A DNA stretch of 36,139 bases from Clostridia bacterium (GTDB lineage: Bacteria; Bacillota; Clostridia; Christensenellales; Aristaeellaceae). A program made the position numbers and the translations under genes. This document shows positions 1 through 6,759 of this stretch, in pieces (the first letter of the stretch is position 1; each line of letters opens with the position of its first letter). The notes below the pieces were generated by a model, which made no database searches, had not been told where the DNA came from, and was given only the letters and a program-made list of their open reading frames with translations. The stretch is from assembly GCA_017516765.1 (NCBI GenBank), contig JAFXBE010000004.1, positions 1 to 36,139 of the forward strand. The letters run 5' to 3'.

Positions 1-64
1 CATACTTCAACGAATACTCCATTAGGGATTGCTTATACCTCATGTCTTGTGTTATGCTCTTCAT
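1..64 (-). CDS. Transposase, N-terminal fragment (cut by window edge)
   Basis: Reading leftward from an ATG at 64, the frame gives about 21 residues beginning MKSITQDMRYKQSL and stays open to the window edge. From memory this resembles the start of helix-turn-helix DDE transposases (IS3/IS481-like) common in gut Firmicutes, where a similar 'QDMRYRQ' opening precedes the HTH. An AAAGGAG ribosome binding site lies about 11 bases upstream, and an extended -10 (TGG-TATAGT, minus strand, 107-115) could drive it. The flanking 1-330 is visibly more AT-rich than the rest of the window, which fits an insertion. The IS end is probably between 95 and 170, but I could not define an inverted repeat. Only the N-terminus is visible, so the family call is tentative. 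Confidence 0.5.
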   Translation of the reverse strand, partial: MKSITQDMRYKQSLMEYSLKY

Positions 65-213
65 GAAGGGTTTGGCTCCTTTCGTACAGTTTTGTGTCGC
101 AACTCAACTATACCACATGAGCCAATCCTTCTTTTCTTTTACTGTCCAAGATGTATTGTAGCGCTACAACCACCGCAGGCCGTTTCTGCTTTTTGTGCTG
201 GACAATCCTCTTT

Positions 214-223
214 GTGGTATGAT
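214..223 (+). promoter_or_regulatory. Extended -10 promoter for the LicC-like gene
   Basis: The motif TGTGG-TATGAT gives an extended -10 (TGn plus TATGAT at 218-223) with no good -35 at 17 bases. It lies about 110 bases before the start codon at 335. A perfect 14-bp palindrome, TTGTAGC-GCTACAA, sits upstream at 156-169 and could be an operator. The promoter call rests on the -10 alone. Confidence 0.35.
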
Positions 224-334
224 ATATTAGGTACAAGAATATGCTTTGAAACTATCTGTTTTGGCAAATTCTGCGCAGTTCCCGGGCCACCACCGGTTCA
301 GACTGCAGAACAGAAGGATGGAAGGTAATCAACG

Positions 335-1234
335 ATGCAACACACCACATTGTCTAAAGAGCAATTCAGTGTTTTGTCTGCCATCGAGCATGCCGGCAGA
401 GTGCAGAACAGCGGTGATCCGATCAAACTGGCACAGCTTTCTGAAGAAAAATTCAGCGAGATCGCAAACGAACTGGCAACCCTTGGGCTGATGGCTGACG
501 GGCAGATCACCGAAGCCGGTTACGCTGCGCTGGAGCCCTATCGGGTAAAGCGTGCCGTGTTTATTGCTGCAGGCTTCGGTTCCCGTCTCGTTCCCATTAC
601 ACTGAACACGCCCAAGCCTCTGGTGCGCGTGAACGGTACCCGTATGATCGACACTCTGCTGAACGCCGTTGTTGCCGCAGGTATTGAAGAGATCTACGTT
701 GTGCGTGGTTATCTGGGCGAGCAGTTCGATCAGCTGCTGTACAAGTATCCCAACATCCGTTTCATTGAAAACACACTCTACAATCAGGCCAACAACATCT
801 CCTCTGCCTACCTTGCCCGGGATGTACTGGCAAACGCCTATGTGTTCGAGGCCGATCTGGTGCTCTACAACCCCTCTTTGATCCGCAGATACCAGTACAC
901 CTCCAACTATCTGGGCGTGCCCGTCAAGGAAAGCGATGACTGGGTACTGGTGACCGATGAAAACGGCCGGGTCATCAAGCTGGGCGTGGGCGGCACGGAT
1001 TGCTTCCACCTTTACGGCGTTTCCTACTGGACGGAAGCTGATGGTACCCGTCTGAAGGAGGATCTGGTCAAGGTGTTTGAGCAGCCCGACGGCAAGCAGC
1101 TCTACTGGGATCAGGTGCCCCTGGACCGCTACATTGACAACTACCACGTTGAAGTGCGTTCCTGCACCTTTGATGACATCATTGAGATCGACTCCTTTGC
1201 CGATCTGAAAAAGCTGGACGAAGCATACCGTTAA
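335..1234 (+). CDS. LicC-like nucleotidyltransferase with N-terminal winged helix
   Basis: The 299-residue protein has two parts. Residues about 1-68 look like a MarR-type winged helix (LSKEQFSVLSAIEHAG, then a second helix and 'LATLGLMADGQITEAGYAAL'). Residues about 72-299 are a nucleotide-sugar-type transferase with the signature 'AVFIAAGFGSRLVPIT..TPKPLVRVNG', characteristic of phosphocholine cytidylyltransferases (LicC) and related NTP_transf enzymes. The expected reaction is CTP plus a phosphorylated alcohol giving a CDP-derivative for cell-surface decoration; the substrate is inferred. A weak GGAAGG ribosome binding site precedes the ATG. A hairpin terminator follows at once, so the gene seems to be transcribed alone. 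No choline kinase (LicA) or transporter is adjacent, unlike classic lic operons, so the real substrate may not be phosphocholine. Confidence 0.8.
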   Translation: MQHTTLSKEQFSVLSAIEHAGRVQNSGDPIKLAQLSEEKFSEIANELATLGLMADGQITEAGYAALEPYRVKRAVFIAAGFGSRLVPITLNTPKPLVRVNGTRMIDTLLNAVVAAGIEEIYVVRGYLGEQFDQLLYKYPNIRFIENTLYNQANNISSAYLARDVLANAYVFEADLVLYNPSLIRRYQYTSNYLGVPVKESDDWVLVTDENGRVIKLGVGGTDCFHLYGVSYWTEADGTRLKEDLVKVFEQPDGKQLYWDQVPLDRYIDNYHVEVRSCTFDDIIEIDSFADLKKLDEAYR

Positions 1235-1245
1235 ACAGCATAAAC

Positions 1246-1280
1246 GAATGAGCCTCCCGAATAAACGGGAGGCTCATTTG
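1246..1280 (+). terminator. Hairpin, copy 1 of an identical 35-bp repeat
   Basis: A perfect 13-bp stem (1247-1259 with 1266-1278) encloses the loop AATAAA. Flanking A and T residues are short, so termination would be weak to moderate. It lies 12 bases after the stop of the LicC-like gene. The same 35 bases recur exactly at 1486-1520. Confidence 0.6.
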
Positions 1281-1446
1281 AGACTGTCAAATAACCCCGG
1301 AGGTGTAGGAGGGTCGCAGTCCTCCTACTTGCAATCCGAAACCAGCGACATGTGCGGTGGTTTCGGAACCCTTGCGTAGCAAGGGATTCCTATCGCCGTT
1401 TGCCGCCCGGCGAGCTGAAGGCTCGTAGGCAAACGGTGCAACTCTC

Positions 1447-1479
1447 GTCAAAAAATCCGCCGAAGGCGGCTTTTTTGAC
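1447..1479 (+). terminator. Bidirectional terminator-like stem inside the repeat
   Basis: GTCAAAAAATCCGCC pairs with GGCGGCTTTTTTGAC around a GAA loop, with one mismatch in 15 pairs. The A and T runs on the two arms give a U-tract whichever strand is transcribed. Confidence 0.6.
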
Positions 1480-1485
1480 GACCTG

Positions 1486-1520
1486 GAATGAGCCTCCCGA
1501 ATAAACGGGAGGCTCATTTG
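1486..1520 (-). terminator. Hairpin, copy 2 of the 35-bp repeat
   Basis: Identical to 1246-1280. It sits 38 bases beyond the stop of the DUF4003 gene, which is transcribed toward it, so it may end that transcript. Confidence 0.5.
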
Positions 1521-1558
1521 CATACCTGCGCTCCAAAAGGAAGGGAAGCAGGAAAAAA

Positions 1559-2530
1559 TCAGTTATTCGCTGCATTGGTGGCTGCAGCAGTGCTGGTGAC
1601 GACCGCCATGGTGGCAAGCTGCTGACTGATCAGCATGCTGAGGGTACCGGTACAGGCAGCTACATCCAGCGAAGGATTGCTGGCATAGGCATTGGACACG
1701 ATCATGGCGGCATGCATCAGCCGGGTGGATCTGGGCAGACCCCAGAAACCATAGCCCTTCTGCCGGGAAAGCCATGTATCCACGTCCAGCATATCCATGG
1801 CGATCTGACGGTTATCGACAGGCAGAGTGGAAAGAGCCGCCAGCACAGGCAATTCGTAATACTTCCGGTACTTCATGCCGGACTGCCTGAGGGTATGGAA
1901 AAGTTCAAGAAGCTTGCCGGTCTTCTCCGCAGGGGTACCTTCGGAAACAGCCAGCACATGGGACACAGTCTGTACGCCATCGCCGTAGCGGAATTCTTTT
2001 TTCAGAAGGGCATAGCAGGCTTCCATATCTTCAACAAGGGCCTGATTATCCTTATCCGAAAAGGCCAGCATCACGGCAAACACGCTGTCCTCCACAGAAG
2101 TAAGGAAGGGATGCTCCTTGCGCATCAGCAGATAGATCTCCCGACCACGGGCAACATTGCCGGCTACATCGTTTTCATCCTTTAACAGAAAGGCTGCCAT
2201 GGGCAGGAAATTGGAGCCCATGAATTCCTTTTTCAGAAGGTCGTGAGCGGAGAGCGCCTTTTCCAGAGCTGCTTCCGGATCCTCCTCCAGCGACAGCATG
2301 CAGGCAAAGACCAGCTCCATGACGCTGCGGAAGCTGGAAAAGATGCCCATCTTTTCCTTGATCAGCTTCAAACAGGCCTTCAGCCGCTCCTCATCCACCA
2401 TTTTGCCCTGAGCGCAGAACAAATGCGCACAGACAGGGGGCAGATAAATGCCGCACATTTTCCGGACTTTCTTTACCAGATCCCGGTTCAGGATGAATTG
2501 TTCGCATAAGGTCTGCAACTTCGGATCCAT
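1559..2530 (-). CDS. DUF4003 family protein
   Basis: The 323-residue protein is soluble and mostly helical, with no signal peptide. Its middle, 'FSSFRSVMELVFACMLSLEEDPEAA' in two halves followed by 'AHDLLKKEF..SNFLPMAAFLL', matches my recollection of DUF4003, a Firmicutes family of about 320 residues with no assigned function. The start is placed at MDPKLQTL because AAAGAGGGAA lies 6-10 bases upstream; a longer in-frame extension to 2659 lacks a binding site and overlaps the promoter. An extended -10 (TGC-TATAAT, minus strand, 2574-2579) lies about 45 bases upstream. The last residues (TAAATNAANN) are low complexity. It stands alone between two terminators. Confidence 0.7.
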   Translation of the reverse strand: MDPKLQTLCEQFILNRDLVKKVRKMCGIYLPPVCAHLFCAQGKMVDEERLKACLKLIKEKMGIFSSFRSVMELVFACMLSLEEDPEAALEKALSAHDLLKKEFMGSNFLPMAAFLLKDENDVAGNVARGREIYLLMRKEHPFLTSVEDSVFAVMLAFSDKDNQALVEDMEACYALLKKEFRYGDGVQTVSHVLAVSEGTPAEKTGKLLELFHTLRQSGMKYRKYYELPVLAALSTLPVDNRQIAMDMLDVDTWLSRQKGYGFWGLPRSTRLMHAAMIVSNAYASNPSLDVAACTGTLSMLISQQLATMAVVTSTAAATNAANN

Positions 2531-2573
2531 TTGTGTTCCCTCTTTCCTGTTGTTGGTTTCTGTCACGGTATCC

Positions 2574-2582
2574 ATTATAGCA
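2574..2582 (-). promoter_or_regulatory. Extended -10 promoter of the DUF4003 gene
   Basis: On the minus strand TGC-TATAAT occurs 44 bases before the start codon at 2530. The -35 at 17 bases (CTTCCA) is poor, as is usual with an extended -10. Confidence 0.5.
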
Positions 2583-2651
2583 GATGCCGCATGGAATGGA
2601 AGGGTTTTCTTTCCAGTTGTCGGTAGCAGCGCCTCATTTGTCGCAAACGGG

Positions 2652-2726
2652 CAAAACAAAAGCGGCTGGTATCAGCCGCTTCAGTTTATTGATAAATATG
2701 CAGTGCAGGGGCCTGAACCCCTGCAC
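2652..2726 (-). terminator. Tandem hairpins ending the glutamine synthetase transcript
   Basis: After the stop codon, the minus strand first meets GTGCAGGGG-loop-CCCCTGCAC (2703-2726). It then meets AAGCGGCTG-loop-CAGCCGCTT (2660-2681), followed by TTTTGTTTT. The second is a good intrinsic terminator; the first may protect the 3' end. Confidence 0.75.
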
Positions 2727-2751
2727 GTTTTCCAGAGAGCATGTCCTTGGA

Positions 2752-4842
2752 TCACACCCCGTTGAGCAGATCCTGATAGGTGGGCATGGGCCAATCCTGC
2801 TTGCCCACCAGCACCTCCAGCGCATCACCTGCGGCACGGATGCGAACCATGGCAGAGATCACATCGTCCCGGGTCAGCTGAGCGCGGCTGAGCAGATCGG
2901 AGCAGGCGTTGGCCTTGTCAAGGGCGGTCTCCAGATCGTCGATGCCGCTCTGGAGGGCTTCCAGCTGCTGATGCAGGGAGGTGAGCAGACGGCGTTCCAC
3001 AGTGGGCTGCACCTCGGGGCATACCTCCAACAGATTGCGCACCGCGCCCGCCACTTTGCCCGAGAAGGCGATGGCGGCGGGAATGATCAGATGGCGTGCC
3101 ATGTCCAGCATGCTCAGGGCTTCGATATCCACTACCTTGACGTAGTTTTCCATGTGGATCTCGTAACGGGAGTGCATTTCCTCCCGGGTATAGACCTTCT
3201 GGCGTTCGAAAAGGGCGATGTTGCTTTCGTCCAGATAATGGGGCAAAGCATCCACGGTGGTGGGCAGGTTGCTGAGCCCGCGGCGGGCGGCCTCCTGCTT
3301 CCAGGCATCATCGTAGCCGTTGCCGTTGAAGATGATGCGCATATGCTTGCTCAGCGTGCGGCGGATGAGGGCATCCACAGCGGTGGTGAAGTCCTCTGCG
3401 CCCTCCAGCTCGTCCGCCATCTTCTCGAGGGTATCGGCGATGGCGGTATTCAGCACCACATTGGGCGCGCTGATGCTCTGGGCGCTGCCCAGGGAGCGGA
3501 ACTCGAACTTGTTGCCGGTAAAGGCAAAGGGCGAGGTACGGTTGCGGTCGGTGGTATCCTTGGGGAATTTGGGCAGGATGTGCACGCCAAGGCGCATGGG
3601 CTCCCGCTCGTGGCTTTCGTAACGGCTGGCGTTGACGATGCTTTCGATAATGGCGGTCAGCTCGTCTCCAAGGAAGATGGAAACAATGGCGGGCGGAGCC
3701 TCGTTGGCGCCCAGACGGTGATCGTTGCCTGCGCTGGCAACGGTGATGCGCAGCATGTCCTGATAATCGTCCACAGCAGCGATGACCGCAGAGAGGAACA
3801 AAAGGAACTGGGCATTCTCGCTGGGGGTGTCGCCGGGATCCAGCAAATTGATGCCGGTATTGGTGCTGAGGGCATAGTTGTTGTGCTTGCCGCTGCCGTT
3901 GATGCCGCCGAAGGGCTTTTCGTGCAGCAGGCAGACCAGATCGTGCCGGTCGGCGACCTTCTTCATGATCTCCATGGTCAGCTGGTTATGGTCGGCAGCG
4001 ATATTGACGATGGAGAACACGGGCGCCATCTCGTGCTGTGCGGGGGCTGCTTCGTTGTGCTTGGTCTTGGAGAGCACGCCCAGCTTCCACAGCTCGTTGT
4101 CCAGATCCTGCATAAAGACCTGTACACGGGGCTTGATAACGCCGAAGTAGTGGTCGTCCAGCTCCTGTCCCTTGGGGGGACGGGCACCGAACAGGGTGCG
4201 CCCGGTGGTGACCAGATCGGGGCGCTGCCGCCACTGCTCCTTATCCACAAGGAAGTATTCCTGTTCCGCACCCACGGTGGGGTACACACGAACCACGCCG
4301 GTGTTGCCGAAAAGCCGCAGAATGCGCAGCGCCTGCCGGTTGAGGCACTCCATGGAGCGCAGCAGCGGAGTCTTCTGATCCAGCGCCTGCCCGCCGAAGG
4401 AGCAGAACGCCGTGGGGATGCACAGGGTGCCATCCTTGATAAAGGCATAGCTGGTGGGATCCCACGCGGTATAGCCGCGGGCCTCGAAGGTGGCGCGCAG
4501 ACCGCCGGAGGGGAAGGAGCTGGCATCGCTCTCGCCCTGCACCAGCTCTTTGCCGCTGAACTCCAGCAGCACGGTGCCGTCTTTCTTGGGCGAAATAAAG
4601 GCATCATGCTTACCGGCGGTAACACCGGTCATAGGCTGGAACCAGTGGGTAAAATGGGTGGCTCCCTTTTCCAGCGCCCAGTCCTTCATGGCGTTCGCCA
4701 CGATGCTGGCAATGGCCGGGTTCAGGGAACGGCCTTCCTCGGTGGTGCGCTTGAGCGCGTTGTATGTTTCTTTGGGCAGACGCTTTTGCATGACGCTGTC
4801 GTCAAAAACGTTCTCGCCAAACAGATCGAATGGATTGTTCAT
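2752..4842 (-). CDS. glnN: Glutamine synthetase type III
   Basis: This 696-residue enzyme joins ammonia to glutamate using ATP. Its length is typical of GSIII (about 700) rather than GSI or GSII (350-470). Family features include '[18 protein letters not shown]' near residues 65-90, '[21 protein letters not shown]' split around residue 115, and the ATP/glutamate-binding stretch '[20 protein letters not shown]' near residue 320. The start at MNNPFDLFG follows GGGGGAAGAGAG; a longer frame to 4905 would cross the leader. It is monocistronic: a consensus promoter lies upstream and tandem hairpins downstream. No glnR or amtB-glnB is adjacent, so nitrogen control must act from elsewhere or through the leader. 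Confidence 0.95.
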   Translation of the reverse strand: MNNPFDLFGENVFDDSVMQKRLPKETYNALKRTTEEGRSLNPAIASIVANAMKDWALEKGATHFTHWFQPMTGVTAGKHDAFISPKKDGTVLLEFSGKELVQGESDASSFPSGGLRATFEARGYTAWDPTSYAFIKDGTLCIPTAFCSFGGQALDQKTPLLRSMECLNRQALRILRLFGNTGVVRVYPTVGAEQEYFLVDKEQWRQRPDLVTTGRTLFGARPPKGQELDDHYFGVIKPRVQVFMQDLDNELWKLGVLSKTKHNEAAPAQHEMAPVFSIVNIAADHNQLTMEIMKKVADRHDLVCLLHEKPFGGINGSGKHNNYALSTNTGINLLDPGDTPSENAQFLLFLSAVIAAVDDYQDMLRITVASAGNDHRLGANEAPPAIVSIFLGDELTAIIESIVNASRYESHEREPMRLGVHILPKFPKDTTDRNRTSPFAFTGNKFEFRSLGSAQSISAPNVVLNTAIADTLEKMADELEGAEDFTTAVDALIRRTLSKHMRIIFNGNGYDDAWKQEAARRGLSNLPTTVDALPHYLDESNIALFERQKVYTREEMHSRYEIHMENYVKVVDIEALSMLDMARHLIIPAAIAFSGKVAGAVRNLLEVCPEVQPTVERRLLTSLHQQLEALQSGIDDLETALDKANACSDLLSRAQLTRDDVISAMVRIRAAGDALEVLVGKQDWPMPTYQDLLNGV

Positions 4843-4889
4843 CTCTCTTCCCCCTCTGCCGCCCGGGAAAGGACGGCGCAAACAGCGTT

Positions 4890-4917
4890 GCGGCACGTGG
4901 AACATTCCATGCGCCGC
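4890..4917 (-). promoter_or_regulatory. Leader hairpin of the glutamine synthetase mRNA
   Basis: Within a few bases of the predicted transcript start, 4890-4902 pairs with 4905-4917 (13 positions, two mismatches). It is centred on the perfect palindrome TGGAACATTCCA (4898-4909). It could be a protein operator or an RNA stem near the 5' end. The function is unknown. Confidence 0.4.
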
Positions 4918-4926
4918 ATGCTATGC

Positions 4927-4955
4927 ATTATATGCCATGCGCAATGGGCTGTCAA
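4927..4955 (-). promoter_or_regulatory. Consensus sigma-A promoter of glnN
   Basis: The minus strand reads TTGACA (4950-4955), 17 bases, then TATAAT (4927-4932): a perfect consensus. The start point is expected near 4920, giving a leader of about 78 bases. Confidence 0.85.
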
Positions 4956-5005
4956 GCCACGGCGCAGGGGATGTTTTGGTTACCGCACCGCCCTTCCGGC
5001 GGGAA

Positions 5006-5052
5006 AAACGGAAAAGATACAGCCGCCCGGCGCAGGGTCGGGCGGCTGTATC
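5006..5052 (-). terminator. Terminator of the exported-protein operon
   Basis: GATACAGCCGCCCG (5016-5029) pairs perfectly with 5039-5052. On the minus strand it is followed by TTTTCCGTTTTT. It lies 21 bases after the stop at 5074. Confidence 0.85.
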
Positions 5053-5073
5053 TGTATGGTTGGTTCAGGGGGA

Positions 5074-6744
5074 TCATTCCCCGGTGGGCTGCTGGGCTTC
5101 CGGTTCGGGCTGTGCCGCTTCGGCGGGCTGCTCCGCTTCCGGTTCGGGCCGGGTCTCATCAGCGGGCTGGGCAGCGGCTTCGCTATGGGTGTTGGAAACA
5201 AAGAAGCCCAAGGTCTCCCCGCCCTCGGTGAGCAGGGTGGCCAGCAGGTCTTCCAGCCCTGCGCCGCTGAGGGACAGCAGATCGGTCATTTCGGCGGGCA
5301 GTTCCTCCACCGCCCACTGGCGGCGGGTCTCGCCCACAAAGTGCACGGTTGCGGTCTGAGGCCGTTCCTCGCCGGAAACCGTAAGGGTAAGATCTGCTTT
5401 GGTGGAGGATGTCTGGGGCGTACGGCTGGAGAAGCGTCCGTTCAGCTGCATCTGTACAGGCAGGAAAGCATCCGGATCCGCTCCGTTGGGGTCGGGCTCC
5501 AGCTGCAGCTGCAGATTAACGGTGTATACGTTGATGTCGCCCTCTTCCCGGGTCTCGCCGGTCTGTTGGCTCAGGGTAAAGGCGACCTCGGGCAGGTACT
5601 TTTCTTCGCCCTCCGGCTGCACGGCAAAGGCTTCTGCTCCCGTATCGGTCACCTTGAAGGTGCCCTGCCAGACGGTAACATCGGTCAGGCTGCGGTAGGT
5701 CAGGTAGGAAAGGGACATGCTGCGCAGCTGATTTTCCACGGTGATGGTGTTGTTATCAGGCAGGTCACCCACGCCCCGCTCCCTGTCGTACTTCAGGGTG
5801 ACGTTGCCGCCCTGGGGATCGTAAAAGGGCATGGACAGATGCAGCGCAGCGGTCTGCCCCTGCATATCAACGGTGCGGCGAAGCGTCAGGTCGCCGGTAA
5901 GGGGCAGCTGATCGATGGCGGCAAAATAGTAGGGCTGATAAGCCGGATTCAGCAGGAGGGCAGCCAGTTCCCCATCCATGGCGGCGGCAAGGGCTGCACG
6001 ATCCTCTTCGTGGGTAAGGATATCCAGCACCATTTGCTTGGCCTGCGCCTTGATGCTGGCGGGCGACACCCGATAGCTGACGGTGACAAGGGCGTTGCCA
6101 TCCTCGGTACGCTCCAGCGCCGCATCCTGCCGGTAGCCTTCGATCCACAGATCCATGCGCAGCATCATCTGTTCCAGCACGGCAGCCAGAGAATCCTGAT
6201 GATCCTGCCAATAGAGCAGCTGGGGCAACAGCAGGCGGAGCACGGAGGGCATGCCGGTCACCTTGAGGGCATCCTCCACGCCGGGGGTCAGCTGGGCGGC
6301 AAGGGTGCCCTGCTCCGATTCGGCGGCAGTTTGCAGAAGCCGGTTCAGCTCCAGCTTCCACCAATTATCCCCAAGCAAAGGCGAGGAAAGGGACACAACC
6401 CCGTCCTGCAGGCGGAAATGAGCCTGACTGACCGGTGTTTCGCCATTCATCAGCGTGGCGTTCACCCGATGCTGCGCATCGGCGGTATCGGTGGGACGGA
6501 CGTAGATATAGTCCCAGTTGATCAGGAAAGGCCGGTCGGTGACCCATGCATCCCCGGACGCGGCAGGATTGGCAGCCAGTTCCACCTCCAGCGTACCGCT
6601 GAAGCCACTGCCTGCCCAGAGCTGTTTGAGCAGCTTACCCGCCATGGTATATTCGGGCTGGGCCGCAAATGCGGGCAGCGATGCGCCGAGACACAGAACC
6701 AGTGCAAGGGCGGCGCAGATGAGCCGCACAAGGTTTCTTTTCAT
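5074..6744 (-). CDS. Exported protein of unknown function (A)
   Basis: I do not recognise a named family in this 556-residue protein. The N-terminus (MKRNLVRLICAALALVLCLG, then ASLPAFAA) is a clear Sec signal peptide with cleavage expected after AFA. No lipobox, LPXTG or membrane anchor is visible. The body alternates beta-rich stretches (for example 'GDLTLRRTVDMQGQTAALHL') with helical segments, and the last 45 residues are a Pro/Glu/Gln/Ala-rich tail (EPEAEQPAEAAQPEPEAQQ). It is the last gene of the operon, 15 bases after the neighbouring exported protein. It shares with that protein the order signal peptide, helical middle, beta strands and leucine-rich C-terminal helix, so the two may be distant paralogues. 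AGGGGG lies seven bases before the start. Confidence 0.8.
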   Translation of the reverse strand: MKRNLVRLICAALALVLCLGASLPAFAAQPEYTMAGKLLKQLWAGSGFSGTLEVELAANPAASGDAWVTDRPFLINWDYIYVRPTDTADAQHRVNATLMNGETPVSQAHFRLQDGVVSLSSPLLGDNWWKLELNRLLQTAAESEQGTLAAQLTPGVEDALKVTGMPSVLRLLLPQLLYWQDHQDSLAAVLEQMMLRMDLWIEGYRQDAALERTEDGNALVTVSYRVSPASIKAQAKQMVLDILTHEEDRAALAAAMDGELAALLLNPAYQPYYFAAIDQLPLTGDLTLRRTVDMQGQTAALHLSMPFYDPQGGNVTLKYDRERGVGDLPDNNTITVENQLRSMSLSYLTYRSLTDVTVWQGTFKVTDTGAEAFAVQPEGEEKYLPEVAFTLSQQTGETREEGDINVYTVNLQLQLEPDPNGADPDAFLPVQMQLNGRFSSRTPQTSSTKADLTLTVSGEERPQTATVHFVGETRRQWAVEELPAEMTDLLSLSGAGLEDLLATLLTEGGETLGFFVSNTHSEAAAQPADETRPEPEAEQPAEAAQPEPEAQQPTGE

Positions 6745-6759
6745 CGTATGACCCCCTGT

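Larger units (their letters stand above)
1246..1520. repeat. Composite stem-loop intergenic repeat (REP/MITE-like)
   Basis: This 275-bp intergenic block contains no convincing gene. It is bounded by two identical 35-bp hairpins (1246-1280 and 1486-1520, offset exactly 240). Between them are consecutive perfect or near-perfect hairpins: GTAGGAGG with CCTCCTAC (about 1305-1330), CCGAAACCA with TGGTTTCGG (about 1337-1367), CCCTTGC-gta-GCAAGGG (about 1370-1386), CCGTTTGCC with GGCAAACGG (about 1396-1437), and a terminator-like stem at 1447-1479. The inner ends, GTCAAATAACCC (from 1286) and the inverse of GGCTTTTTTGAC (to 1479), match at most positions like short terminal inverted repeats. A related module occurs near 14690-14776. 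I read it as a dispersed noncoding repeat; a structured RNA is the alternative. Confidence 0.6.

Noticed and set aside
1246..1520. CRISPR array
   Set aside because: Only two identical units occur, 240 bp apart, with a structured interior and no regular spacers.
1287..1617. Short minus-strand frames through the stem-loop block
   Set aside because: Composition and stops follow the hairpins; no ribosome binding site and no conserved motif.
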